Assembly: GCA_024688885.1 (NCBI GenBank)
Contig: JAILDV010000053.1
Span: forward strand, 1-64,000
Direction: 5' to 3'
Source: Bacteroidaceae bacterium
GTDB taxonomy: Bacteria > Bacteroidota > Bacteroidia > Bacteroidales > Bacteroidaceae
DNA length: 64,000 nt
Below, one piece after another: positions 34,765 to 44,484 of this stretch (position 1 is the first letter of the stretch; each line of letters starts with the position of its first letter). The position numbers and the translations under genes were made by a program. A model generated the notes under the pieces. The model was not told the origin of the DNA, made no database searches, and saw nothing but the letters and a program-made list of their open reading frames with translations.

Positions 34765-34793
34765 AGGTGCCCCCGAACATCGTCGAGGGCACC
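34765..34793 (-). terminator. Terminator of the GH43-CBM6 gene
   Basis: AGGTGCCC pairs with GGGCACCT around a partly paired loop, 30 bp after the stop at 34823; on the minus strand TTTTCTGTG follows. Confidence 0.7.
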
Positions 34794-34822
34794 TCTATTG
34801 AAGTGTTTGTCAAATGACGTGA

Positions 34823-36868
34823 TTAGTTGATGAAGAAGTTCTTGGTGTAACCTTTGTAGGTAGCCTTCACAATAGCACGTCCGTTGGATACAGCACCAAT
34901 CTGGAAGGTGACAGCTGGATCAGAGGCTGTAGCCTTGATGACAGAGTTGTCTTTGAGTGGTGCGTATGCCTGATAGTTGTTTGCCATCATGAAACCATTG
35001 TCATTGGTAGAGAACATTGGAGCAGTAGGCAGTTTGATGTCCTTACCATCCACTGTGATTGTTACAGTTGGAACTACAGGAGCCTTCACGCCAGCACCCT
35101 TACCGAAGCTGATTCCGTGCAGGTCGAAAAGTCCCTGAGGACGCTGCTGACCTTGCTGCTGTCTGCCACCGCCGAACTGTGGACGACCTTGTGGCTGTTC
35201 AGGCTGCTTGATTTCGTCGCCTTCCACCACAAGATAAATGGCGTGCTTGCCTGTGAGACCTTCCACTGCTGGCACACTTACACGATAAGCTTCTTGCTTA
35301 TTGGCAGAAGCTGGCACATCGATAACACCAATCTCCTGACCTTTCCAAGGATCATCCAACTTGACATGAATCTTGAATGCACCCTTTCCAGCAGGAGTCA
35401 GGTTCAGTTCCAACGTCGTGTTGTCACCCTTCTTCGTTCCTTCAAAGGCTTTCACGCCCTTAGAATCCTTGGCGAGACCGCCAAAACCGAAGTATTTGAA
35501 GCCAATGACGCCACCATTCTGAATGCCTGCGAGATCCATGGAGTTGTTCCACACATCATGGTTGTCTTGCATCCACTGGTTGCTGTTTGGACCGTACATG
35601 AAGCAAGCAAGACCTGCAGAGTAGTAAGCATAAGGAGGAAGACCATAAATCTGGAAACCTTCAGAAGTCACCTCTGCACCAGTATATTCGTTACCATCGC
35701 TTGCCTTTGCTGTCCACTCATTATTCTTGGTATATGGGTCGTAACCTACGATGCGAACCTTACCGCCATCAGCTACAGACTTCTTGTCCCAGACAATCTT
35801 GACAGGAGCCACCATTGCCTGACGTGCATTGCCGAAGCCACGTGGAGGACGGTGATAGAACACATACCACTGACCATTGATTTCCTGAATAGAGCCGTGC
35901 GTGTTGTGACCTGCGTTAGTGGTAATCAACTTGGAACCATCCTCGTTCACCACAACGCCACGAGAGTCAACCAGCACACCACCAGAACGCCAAGGACCCA
36001 GTGGAGAGTCGCCATAAGCATAACGGAGTGCAGAGTTGGTGTTGCCCAAACCATATTCCTTACCGCTATATCCAGAGAACACCATCACATATTTGTTACC
36101 AACCTGACGGATGGAAGATGCTTCAAAGAAGTTGAAATCGAGTGGGTTCTGTCCCTTGTAGAGCGCTTTGTACTCGCTACCAGCCCTGTCGAGCAGACGG
36201 CCATCTGCGCTGCTGGCAGGAATGAAGGGGTCAATTGGGTCTGTACCCTGACGTTTGCTGTACATGGTGTTCTGGTCGAGCTCAACAGCAGTAGAGTGCT
36301 GGAAACCATAGAACACATAAGCGCGATAGCCTTTATCGTAGTCAGGATCTTTCTTGTCAGTGATGTTCTCGATGAACACAGAAGGGTCAAAGTCGATGAG
36401 TGAACCCTCCACACACTGACGACCATCAGGTGTCAGGTTGACAGGAGTGAAAGGACCATCAGGACGGTCACCCTTACATACCATCGGGGTGCGACGCCAT
36501 CCACGAGAGTGAGGATAAAGCCAATAAGTCTTCTTGCCTGTTGTCTTGTCCTTCACCTCCACGAGGTCTGGAGCATACATGGTGTCCCATCTGCCATCCA
36601 CATAGTGAGAGAAGATAGGGCCTTCGTCACGCCACTGGCTCAAGTCTTCAACTGGAGCTGACCACATGCGCACATCATTACCACAATAAGCAGTGTAAGT
36701 CACGTCGTGCGAGCCAATGATGTAAGCACGATACTTGCCTGGATTGTCGGGGTCTTCAAAGACACGAGGTTCACCATCTGGCAAGTGCTCCCACAATGGA
36801 AGGTAGGGGTTCTGTGCATTCATGGAGAGTGCGCAGAACGAGAGAATTGCGAAAAATAGTTTTCTCAT
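34823..36868 (-). CDS. GH43 glycosidase with C-terminal CBM6-like domain
   Basis: Exported 681-residue enzyme. Signal peptide 1-19; GH43 propeller (about 25-390) with candidate base Asp in GEPRVFEDPD, second Asp in LIDFDPSVF and acid Glu in NFFEASSIRQVG; CBM6-like sandwich (about 430-560, AGIQNGGVIGFKYFGFGG); a Gln/Pro/Gly-rich linker (QPEQPQGRPQFGGGRQQQG); and an Ig-like end finishing KATYKGYTKNFFIN. It probably removes arabinose or other branches from xylan or a related hemicellulose; the exact specificity is unclear. It lies 33 bp downstream of the GH95 gene, so it is likely in the same transcript. A truncated copy of its 3' end lies at 32975-33050. Confidence 0.88.
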   Translation of the reverse strand: MRKLFFAILSFCALSMNAQNPYLPLWEHLPDGEPRVFEDPDNPGKYRAYIIGSHDVTYTAYCGNDVRMWSAPVEDLSQWRDEGPIFSHYVDGRWDTMYAPDLVEVKDKTTGKKTYWLYPHSRGWRRTPMVCKGDRPDGPFTPVNLTPDGRQCVEGSLIDFDPSVFIENITDKKDPDYDKGYRAYVFYGFQHSTAVELDQNTMYSKRQGTDPIDPFIPASSADGRLLDRAGSEYKALYKGQNPLDFNFFEASSIRQVGNKYVMVFSGYSGKEYGLGNTNSALRYAYGDSPLGPWRSGGVLVDSRGVVVNEDGSKLITTNAGHNTHGSIQEINGQWYVFYHRPPRGFGNARQAMVAPVKIVWDKKSVADGGKVRIVGYDPYTKNNEWTAKASDGNEYTGAEVTSEGFQIYGLPPYAYYSAGLACFMYGPNSNQWMQDNHDVWNNSMDLAGIQNGGVIGFKYFGFGGLAKDSKGVKAFEGTKKGDNTTLELNLTPAGKGAFKIHVKLDDPWKGQEIGVIDVPASANKQEAYRVSVPAVEGLTGKHAIYLVVEGDEIKQPEQPQGRPQFGGGRQQQGQQRPQGLFDLHGISFGKGAGVKAPVVPTVTITVDGKDIKLPTAPMFSTNDNGFMMANNYQAYAPLKDNSVIKATASDPAVTFQIGAVSNGRAIVKATYKGYTKNFFIN

Positions 36869-36901
36869 TTGTTAGTTTTTTATTGGGTTTATTGTTGGTA
36901 T

Positions 36902-39301
36902 TTAATGCTTGATTTCAACGACCTGTCCTGCCTTAACAGCCATTTCATACTCGTTGACACCATCGTGAGTGGAAACAAGAGACAAGCCCTTGGCTGTCAG
37001 CGTATCCTTGCAACGAACACGAAGGGTACCATTTTGCTGGGCTTTGATAGTCGCAGTCTTGATGGTGCCATTTTCCCATGCCTCGCTCACTTCGTAACCA
37101 CCACGGGCGCGAAGACCGCTCACGCTACCCTCTTTCCATGCATCGGGCAGAGCTGGCAACAAATGGATGGCCGGCTTCTCGTTGGTGATAGGATCACTCT
37201 GCATCAGCATTTCAGCAATACCTGCTGTGACACCGAAGTTTCCGTCAATCTGGAAAGGTGGGTGTGCATCGAAGAGGTTCGGGAAAGTACGTCCGTTGGG
37301 GTACTGACGTTCACGTCCCTCGTTGGGCAGGAGCCTCAACATGTTGCTGATAATGGTGAAAGCATGGTTGCCATCGAGCATACGCGCCCAGAAGTTTGTT
37401 TTCCATCCAAGACTCCAACCCGTAGCTTGGTCACCACGCTGTTTCAAGGTCACGCCTGCTGCCTTCCAAAGGTCAGGTGTGGTATAAGGAGAAATCTGAT
37501 TAGAAGGATAGAGTCCGTACAGATGTGAGATGTGACGATGTTGGTCATTAGGATCATCAAGGTCGTCACGCCACTCCTGCAGCTGACCATACTGTCCCAC
37601 TTTCATCTTGGGGAGTTTGCTGATAGCAACGGAGAGTTTCTGCTGGTAGCCAGCGTCTTCACCCAGAATCTTAGCTGCTGCCAAGGTCTGTGAGAGAACG
37701 TCGTGAACAATCTGGTTGTCCATCGTACAACCTGCTGTAATGGTTGATGACTTGCCGCGACCACCATGCTCAGGAGATGTGCTGGGCACAACAAGGAGTT
37801 CGCCATTACGCTCCACCATAAAGTCAAGATAGAAATCGGCAGCACCTTTCATGATAGGATAATATTCACGCAGGAATGCCTTGTCGAGCGTATACTGGTA
37901 GTGCTCCCACAGGTGAGTGGTGAGCCAACCTCCTCCATGAGGGAACATGCCCCATGCGGCACCATCCACAGGACCTGCAATGCGCCAAATGTCCGTGTTG
38001 TGGTGTGCCACCCATCCTCCGCAGTTATACATGACGCGGGCAGTCTCTGCACCTGTTACACTCAGGTCTTTCACCATTGAGAACAGAGGTTCGGCAGTCT
38101 CAGAGATGTTGCACACCTCAGCAGGCCAGTAGTTCATTTCCGCATTGATGTTGATGGTGTATTTCGAATCCCAAGGAGCATCACGTTTGTCATTCCACAC
38201 GCCCTGCAGATTGGCAGCCTGTCCACCCTTCTGCGAAGAGGAAATGAGCAGGTAACGACCATAGTTGAAGAGAAGCGAAACCATGCCCATGTCGCTGCTT
38301 CCATAGAACTTGTCCAATCGTTGGTCGGTTGGGAGCTTCTGATTGTCAGAAGAGGTCAAAGAAAGATTGACACGATTATATTGCTTCTGATAAACAGCCA
38401 AATGGCGTTTCAAAAGCTGGTCAAACTTCATCTTATCTGCTGCCGCCAGGAACTGTTCGTTCTTCTTGGCTGCATCGCCAGACACATCGTGGTAGTTGAC
38501 GAAATTAGTGGCTGCAGAAATGTAGAGCGTGGCTTCTGTCGCGCCAGCCACCACCAACGAATCACCTTCAGCCTTAGTTGTGCCGTCAGCCTTCACACGT
38601 GTCAAGCACTGAGCTGTCAATGCCGCACGAATACCCTCTTGGTCAACGCCCTTGATGGTTGCCTGCAACTGATTGCCGGAAGCTTTTGCCTCCATCGGGA
38701 AGATACATTTGTGAGAGAGTGTGAAATTCAGCGCACCCTTCTTGCTTGCCTTCACGTTCACCACGACAATGCCGTCGGCAAGTGAAGCGATGACACGACG
38801 AGTGTATTGTACATTGTCACAGGTATAGGAAGTGGTGCTGACAGCTGTCTGCAAATCCAGGTCGCGCACATAGTTTTCCACCTTCTGATGTCCGAAATGC
38901 AAGCGCAGGCTTCCCACTGTGAGGAAACGCATGCCATGAGGACCTTTGACAAATTCCTTGTTGATGATGTTCTCAGCCTCACGCTCCTTACCGTCAAAAA
39001 TCAGGTTGCGCACCTCATCGAGATGCTGCAAGGAAGTGGTGCTGTTGTTGTTGTGAGGGCCACCGCTCCAGAAGGTCTCCTCATTCAACTGGATTTCCTC
39101 CACATCGGTACCACCAAACACCATGGCACCCATGCGTGAATTACCCAGAGGAACTGCTTCGAGCCACACCGTGGCTGGGTGGTCATACCACAACCGCTGG
39201 TCATTATCCACTGACTTTGTCTGAGCCGCTGCCCACACCTTTGTCTGTCCGCCAATGCATGCCACGAAAGCCAGACAGATACAAACAATAATCTTTTTCA
39301 T
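36902..39301 (-). CDS. GH95 alpha-L-fucosidase/alpha-L-galactosidase
   Basis: Exported (alpha/alpha)6-barrel enzyme of family GH95, which includes 1,2-alpha-L-fucosidases and enzymes releasing alpha-L-galactose from complex xylans. Signal peptide about 1-25; N-terminal beta-domain (WLEAVPLGNSRMGAMVFGG, IQLNEETFWSGGPHNNN); catalytic barrel in the middle (INAEMNYWPAEVCNISETAEPL, VVPSTSPEHGG, GWSLGWKTNFWARM, FQIDGNFGVTAGIAEMLMQS); and a C-terminal beta-domain. The ATG at 39299-39301 is preferred over an upstream TTG. A -7 box TAACTTTG (minus, 39337-39344) lies 36 bp upstream. Next to GH115 and feruloyl esterase genes, alpha-L-galactosidase action on maize-type glucuronoarabinoxylan is a reasonable inference. 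Confidence 0.93.
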   Translation of the reverse strand: MKKIIVCICLAFVACIGGQTKVWAAAQTKSVDNDQRLWYDHPATVWLEAVPLGNSRMGAMVFGGTDVEEIQLNEETFWSGGPHNNNSTTSLQHLDEVRNLIFDGKEREAENIINKEFVKGPHGMRFLTVGSLRLHFGHQKVENYVRDLDLQTAVSTTSYTCDNVQYTRRVIASLADGIVVVNVKASKKGALNFTLSHKCIFPMEAKASGNQLQATIKGVDQEGIRAALTAQCLTRVKADGTTKAEGDSLVVAGATEATLYISAATNFVNYHDVSGDAAKKNEQFLAAADKMKFDQLLKRHLAVYQKQYNRVNLSLTSSDNQKLPTDQRLDKFYGSSDMGMVSLLFNYGRYLLISSSQKGGQAANLQGVWNDKRDAPWDSKYTININAEMNYWPAEVCNISETAEPLFSMVKDLSVTGAETARVMYNCGGWVAHHNTDIWRIAGPVDGAAWGMFPHGGGWLTTHLWEHYQYTLDKAFLREYYPIMKGAADFYLDFMVERNGELLVVPSTSPEHGGRGKSSTITAGCTMDNQIVHDVLSQTLAAAKILGEDAGYQQKLSVAISKLPKMKVGQYGQLQEWRDDLDDPNDQHRHISHLYGLYPSNQISPYTTPDLWKAAGVTLKQRGDQATGWSLGWKTNFWARMLDGNHAFTIISNMLRLLPNEGRERQYPNGRTFPNLFDAHPPFQIDGNFGVTAGIAEMLMQSDPITNEKPAIHLLPALPDAWKEGSVSGLRARGGYEVSEAWENGTIKTATIKAQQNGTLRVRCKDTLTAKGLSLVSTHDGVNEYEMAVKAGQVVEIKH

Positions 39302-39424
39302 ATACAATATAGTTCTTGATTAGTAAAAATATGCCGCAAAGTTACTCCTTTTTTACCGAAAGAGCATTGCACCATGTACCCTAAAGTTGCAAATTTGTAA
39401 CATTCTCTCCTATTTTGTCGCATA

Positions 39425-41752
39425 TTAACGAATATACACCTTTCTTCCATTGTAAATGTAGATGCCACGAGTAGGATGTTCGACAGGCTGACCCTGCAAA
39501 TTGTAATACAGTTGAGAGTTGGCAGTTGAAGGTTGAGAGTTGGTAACAGGACTGTTGATAGCCATCTCTGACTCCGTAGGAATCAGGTAAGCACCCTTGA
39601 GGTTCACCATGCTGTTCCAATCCACCTTGAGTGCATTCAGGTGTACAAAATCATCCACTCTCCGCTCATTTTCCGTCGTACGCATTGTACGGATTTCCTC
39701 CAATGGAATCACGATAGCACCCAATTCGCTGTCCCAATAGGGGTCATCCTCTCTGAAGGACACCACAATCTGTTTCCATGGTCCATGCGGCACCAGCCTG
39801 TTCGTAAGGATGCGCAATCCACTTCCTGTGCCACGCAGGACAAGTTTCTCGTACGGACTGATATCAGCATATTGATTGTGATCCACATTCACAAAACCAG
39901 CCAAAGCCGTGCCACCCCCTGTGTTCTGACGCATGTTCCAATCCACATTCACATCTTTATCCAGAGGCTGTGCATCAGCATCCACGCCATTCCATTCCTT
40001 GAACATTTCGGGTGCCAAAGCAATCCATCCGTCTGGCATCTCGAAGTCATCTACATTGACGAGGCTCACAATGCTGTTCAGCACACGCTCAGTACGCACT
40101 GGGAAGTATTGCGTCAAGAGTCTGTTACGCTCTTTCATATAGGTTCCATCGACGGTGTAGAGATTACCCCTGGTTGTGTAGGGATGGACGTCACGACGGT
40201 AGTCACCCCAACGGGCAGCCTCCACATAGAGTGCCGAAGAAATGGTATTGTAGAGACTGTCCCACACTGCCACAACAGACGCCTCGCCTAACAAGCCATC
40301 GTCTGCCAACATCTCTTTAGCACGACGGAGATAGCGACGGGCGAAATCCTCATTCTGCAACAGATTGTTGAAGATACCTGTAGGGAAACTTTTGCCATTG
40401 TTCTTGCCCAGCACATTCTCATTTTCACTTTCAAAGATGATTTCCGAATCCCAACACAAGAAACGGAACCCTTCGGAATCCAGACCATGACGACGGATGG
40501 CATACCAATTATGATGGTCCCAATCCGTGTTACCACCATATTGGTTGATAAGCATATAGTCAATAAAGTTGTCCACATCAAGCAATGTATCCAATTGAGC
40601 ATAAGCTTCCGGCGAAGCAGCATGAGTCACTGTTTCCACCATGAGGTTCCATGCTTCCAAATCACCTTCACTCGCCTCAATGTGGTTGCCACCATCTTCT
40701 TCTATCTTGATGACATCGTAGTCACCTTTCTTACCCCCGATGTGATTTTTTCCGAACTGGTCATCAACCCGTTCTGCAATGTTGTAAAGTCCCCAGTACA
40801 TACCATTGAGGAACAGATGGACATAGAGGGCATTGGCTGCAGTATGTCCCATCTTACGCTGCATGCGGCGAGCCCAAACATCGCGAGTGTATTGAGCTTT
40901 CTGACGGTTTGCTTCTGTCCAATGTTGCCAAGCATTACCAAAGTGACAACGCAGCACCAGTTGGTCAAACTTACTGGGTTCATCTTCACCATAGAGAGGG
41001 TATTTCAGAGTCTTCTCACCATACTTTTCCTTGAAGACAAGACGGAACGAATGCTTGGGATTCTTTTCAGCCAAACGCCCATGACCTCCATGCAGACGCA
41101 ATCCGCAAGTGGCAGAGAGGTCATGTTTCTGGTCGCCGCCCATCAACTCGATGCTGGCAGGACGTGTCCATCCGTGCCCCGTCGCATCACCTATTGGAGG
41201 ACCTGTAAAGATGTAGATGCCCCCCTTCTCCTCGTCATTCTCATGACTGAACAGATTATCTTTGTCAGTCACGATACTGAGGATTGGCAACGATTTCAAT
41301 CCTTCTTGTATCTTTTCTTTCAACACAGGATCGTTTGTCATTTCCGCATCCATGCCATAGTCGGCTGGAGCTACACCGCTCATCTGGGTGTAGCGTCCCC
41401 ACTCTGTCGGATAGCCCGTCGGGGTGTCCGACTGGTTCAGCACACTATTCATGAAGATATAAGATGCTGTGGAGATGGGCGAAATAATTTCCCCATCTTT
41501 CACCTCAACGGCGCGTATGATAGTCGTCTTGCTGATAGTGAGCGGTGCTGAATAGAGTCGGCTGGTCGTGGTCGGTTCACTGCCATCCGTGGTATATCGA
41601 ATGGCTGCCTCAGCATCTTGTGCTGTCATACTAACACTCAAGCTGCCACCATCATAAAGACCATGAGGCTGACTGAATTGAGGCTGAGCCATCATTGGCA
41701 TTACACCCATCCACGCCATCACCCATAGCTTCAAAAATGTTTTCTTCTTCAT
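39425..41752 (-). CDS. CotH-like kinase family secreted protein
   Basis: Exported 775-residue protein with a signal peptide (to about 22), a chitobiase/hexosaminidase C-terminal-like Ig module (about 28-100, YTTDGSEPTTTSRLYSAPLTI), then a CotH kinase-like domain (about 150-500) containing GLRLHGGHGR, NPKHSFRLVFK, NGMYWGLYNIAERVDDQFG and LINQYGGNTDWDHHNWYAIRR. A beta-rich C-terminal region follows, then a tail YYNLQGQPVEHPTRGIYIYNGRKV. CotH is an atypical secreted kinase in spore formers; the role in Bacteroidetes is unknown. It lies 77 bp downstream of GH115, probably in one transcript. Residues about 732-747 (TNSQPSTANSQ) derive from a dispersed repeat. Confidence 0.85.
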   Translation of the reverse strand: MKKKTFLKLWVMAWMGVMPMMAQPQFSQPHGLYDGGSLSVSMTAQDAEAAIRYTTDGSEPTTTSRLYSAPLTISKTTIIRAVEVKDGEIISPISTASYIFMNSVLNQSDTPTGYPTEWGRYTQMSGVAPADYGMDAEMTNDPVLKEKIQEGLKSLPILSIVTDKDNLFSHENDEEKGGIYIFTGPPIGDATGHGWTRPASIELMGGDQKHDLSATCGLRLHGGHGRLAEKNPKHSFRLVFKEKYGEKTLKYPLYGEDEPSKFDQLVLRCHFGNAWQHWTEANRQKAQYTRDVWARRMQRKMGHTAANALYVHLFLNGMYWGLYNIAERVDDQFGKNHIGGKKGDYDVIKIEEDGGNHIEASEGDLEAWNLMVETVTHAASPEAYAQLDTLLDVDNFIDYMLINQYGGNTDWDHHNWYAIRRHGLDSEGFRFLCWDSEIIFESENENVLGKNNGKSFPTGIFNNLLQNEDFARRYLRRAKEMLADDGLLGEASVVAVWDSLYNTISSALYVEAARWGDYRRDVHPYTTRGNLYTVDGTYMKERNRLLTQYFPVRTERVLNSIVSLVNVDDFEMPDGWIALAPEMFKEWNGVDADAQPLDKDVNVDWNMRQNTGGGTALAGFVNVDHNQYADISPYEKLVLRGTGSGLRILTNRLVPHGPWKQIVVSFREDDPYWDSELGAIVIPLEEIRTMRTTENERRVDDFVHLNALKVDWNSMVNLKGAYLIPTESEMAINSPVTNSQPSTANSQLYYNLQGQPVEHPTRGIYIYNGRKVYIR
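39511..39558 (-). repeat. Intragenic NSQ-type repeat in the CotH-like gene
   Basis: Minus-strand units CAACTCTCAACCTTCAACTGCCAACTCTCAAC encode SPVTNSQPSTANSQL, placed as a linker immediately before the C-terminal LQGQ tail. Confidence 0.65.
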
Positions 41753-41829
41753 TGATCAGTTCTTGGTATTTCTTTTCTTCTTTATATCAATTGTTTTAGG
41801 TCTCGTTTTTATGAAACTTGAGTCGATTG

Positions 41830-44316
41830 TCATTTGTATGGCGCACCAAAGTAACTGTAATGCTGGTTGTCAGGATTAACCACGATTTGTTCCACCACGA
41901 TCTCAGGGTCTATCATGATGACCTTCAACGTGTGTTTGCTTGCGGTGGTGTTGAAAGTGGCATCCAACCAACGAAGGTTGTCAAACACCTCGTCACGACG
42001 GGGAAGTTGGCGTCCCTGCCAAGAACCGCTCAATGCAAGGCGACTTCGAGGGGGCAATGCCTTCAACACTTTGGACACGGCCAAATTTTGTTTTGTATAT
42101 TCAGAGAAAGTGTCCACGAGTCCACGACGGGCATCAATCACTTGCATAGGCTGGTCATCCAATTGGATTCCGAGACGAAGACCCCGAGCCGGATAAATAT
42201 CCTGAGTGGGGAGAATCCCAATGGCAATCGTAAGAGACGAGGAATCAGAGGTGAGGGACGACAGGTCGTATTCCAATGTGGCACCACTATTTTCTGCTAG
42301 CACATTGCTACTCCCCATGCAACCTTCACCACGTCCGAGATCTGGCAAGAATGTCCATGAAGCATCTTTCCCGTCAGTTTTTCGAGTATAGCGGAAGGCC
42401 GGGATGGAATATTCCTGTGTGGCAGGCTGTTCTTGTAGCGCATGAGCCGTGCCAAACCTGAAACTGAGGGTGACAGGATTGATATTATCCTTAGGCATCG
42501 ACCACTGCGTATAGCCAATGTGCTTGTCCTGCATCATGTTGCGCCACTTGCCATGTGCCATTTCGTTGTTATAATAGGCTGTGAGCTGGCGATCTTTCTC
42601 CATCAGTTGCTCAATACGGAGGGAATCACCCACAGTGGCAGCATTGTAGATTTCAGCCACCCCAGCACTTGCCACAAGAGGATAATAAACCAATTGATAG
42701 TAGGCATCCTGTGCTTCTTGAGGCAGCATACCTTTGAGTTTTTCAGCTCTCTCGACAAGGTTTTGCCAAAGACCGCTGATATGCGCCATTTCCTCACGGT
42801 TGTAAATACCTGGCACCTGTACTTCTGGTTTGCGCCACAAGTTGAATTTGCTGTATTTGGCAATGAGGTCAGCTATTTCCGTAGCGTATTCAGCAGGGAA
42901 AATGCTACGGGCGAAACTTTCAAGATAGGTCTTCTCATCACCTGCCTGTACCGCGTCGGGGTTCCAAGCATAATGCATAATGAAGTCAATGGGCACTTCT
43001 TTCGGTTTGAGGTCACCTACATTAATAAGCCAAATTCTGTCGATGCCCGTCTGATAGGCAAGATTGAGTTGTTCGCGAAGTTTGGGTATGGTGGTGGTGT
43101 TGACCCATCGGTCATTCCAAGGACCACCGTTCATATCTATATGATAATAAAGCCCGAGACCGCCTTTGCGCTTACGTTCGAAGTCGCGTCCGATACGGCG
43201 TATGTAACCCCAGTTGTTATCGCACAGCAGGAGGGTTACATCGTCTGGCACCGTGAAACCCGCATCGTAGTAGCGTTGTACCTCCGTGAAGATTGCCCAC
43301 AGCTGCGGCACCTCACTGGCTGGCTTACCATATGCCTTGCTGATGATACGGCGCTGCACGTCAATAACCTTCTCCAAGGTCTTCATGTTGTCAGCATCAT
43401 TGCCAGTACCCATCGCCACATCGCCATCGCCACGCATGCCAATGGTGATAAAATTCTCATAATTCTTGTTACGCTCAATGCCTTCCGTGAAAAACTTTTC
43501 GATGCGCTCGGGATTCTTGGCATAATCCCATGCACCCACTTCCTCGCGACGACGGGTGTATTCCTTATGGGCACGCATCATCGGTTCATGATGGGAGGTA
43601 CCCATCACAATACCCATCTCATCTGCCACCTGTGGAGAAAGCGGATCATCCTCGTTGAAAGCAGAATCCCACATGGCAGGCCATAGGTAATTTGCCTTCA
43701 AGCGAAGAAGCAGTTCAAACATGTGAGCATACATCTTGGAATTCACACCACCAAAATTGGCTGTTGCCCATCCTCCAAAGGAAGGCCACTCATCGTTGAT
43801 GAAAATACCACGGTACTTCACCTTCGGCTCCCCATCTGTATATTCCCCCCGATGGACATATATGCTTTCGTGTTTTGCAATCGGTGCATCAGCCCACCAA
43901 TACCAAGGACTAACCCCAATCTGACGGGAGAGCTCGTAGATGCCATAGATAGTGCCCCTCTTGTCACTACCAAGAATGACCAATCTATTGCCGTCTGTAG
44001 TGATGATGTACTGCTCCCATTTGCCCTCCAGCTGTTTGACAAGTTTCTTGTATTTCTTCGCGAATTTGCTCTTACCCACAGTGCCAACTACGACAGGGGC
44101 ACAATCACTGCCCGTCACTGCCTTCATGTCAGTGCGAAGATTACGAACGGCTATTTTCACGCCTTCCCAATCGGCGGCATCATATAAGATTGTGTCCTTG
44201 CTGCCTGTCAAACACAATTGAGAGGCATTCTCTTTGGAAAAAGTGACAAATGGTTCTGCTGCCCACACACCAGAGGTGAACAACACACACAACAACAATG
44301 AATACAATTTTCCCAT
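41830..44316 (-). CDS. GH115 xylan alpha-1,2-glucuronidase (first copy)
   Basis: Exported enzyme that removes (4-O-methyl)glucuronic acid from internal positions of xylan. 828 residues with a signal peptide (1-20), an N-terminal alpha/beta domain (GNRLVILGSDKRGTIYGIYELSRQIGVSPWYWW), the catalytic barrel (KVKYRGIFINDEWPSFGGW, LLLRLKANYLWPAMWDSAF, LLCDNNWGYIRR), and a C-terminal beta-domain. The ATG at 44314-44316 replaces the longer 44424 start because it opens the signal peptide and the -7 box TACCTTTG (minus, 44379-44386) lies between the two. It is followed 77 bp later by the CotH-like gene. It is paralogous to the neighbouring 44485-46887 gene but clearly diverged. Confidence 0.93.
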   Translation of the reverse strand: MGKLYSLLLCVLFTSGVWAAEPFVTFSKENASQLCLTGSKDTILYDAADWEGVKIAVRNLRTDMKAVTGSDCAPVVVGTVGKSKFAKKYKKLVKQLEGKWEQYIITTDGNRLVILGSDKRGTIYGIYELSRQIGVSPWYWWADAPIAKHESIYVHRGEYTDGEPKVKYRGIFINDEWPSFGGWATANFGGVNSKMYAHMFELLLRLKANYLWPAMWDSAFNEDDPLSPQVADEMGIVMGTSHHEPMMRAHKEYTRRREEVGAWDYAKNPERIEKFFTEGIERNKNYENFITIGMRGDGDVAMGTGNDADNMKTLEKVIDVQRRIISKAYGKPASEVPQLWAIFTEVQRYYDAGFTVPDDVTLLLCDNNWGYIRRIGRDFERKRKGGLGLYYHIDMNGGPWNDRWVNTTTIPKLREQLNLAYQTGIDRIWLINVGDLKPKEVPIDFIMHYAWNPDAVQAGDEKTYLESFARSIFPAEYATEIADLIAKYSKFNLWRKPEVQVPGIYNREEMAHISGLWQNLVERAEKLKGMLPQEAQDAYYQLVYYPLVASAGVAEIYNAATVGDSLRIEQLMEKDRQLTAYYNNEMAHGKWRNMMQDKHIGYTQWSMPKDNINPVTLSFRFGTAHALQEQPATQEYSIPAFRYTRKTDGKDASWTFLPDLGRGEGCMGSSNVLAENSGATLEYDLSSLTSDSSSLTIAIGILPTQDIYPARGLRLGIQLDDQPMQVIDARRGLVDTFSEYTKQNLAVSKVLKALPPRSRLALSGSWQGRQLPRRDEVFDNLRWLDATFNTTASKHTLKVIMIDPEIVVEQIVVNPDNQHYSYFGAPYK

Positions 44317-44484
44317 TTGGTTTTGGCTTTTTTCTTTGTAAAAGATAACGTGATGACCCATCATCACAAAACATGTTGCAAAGGTAGGTGTTCTTGAAGA
44401 AAACCACTTTGCAACACGTTTCATATTATTGTGTGTATGTTACCTTGTATAATAATCGGGAGTAGCACCTACATCAAAAGCCTT

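Noticed and set aside
34587..34817. 76-residue plus-strand frame and its antisense counterpart
   Set aside because: Overlaps the terminator of the GH43-CBM6 gene, lacks a promoter box and has no recognisable family.
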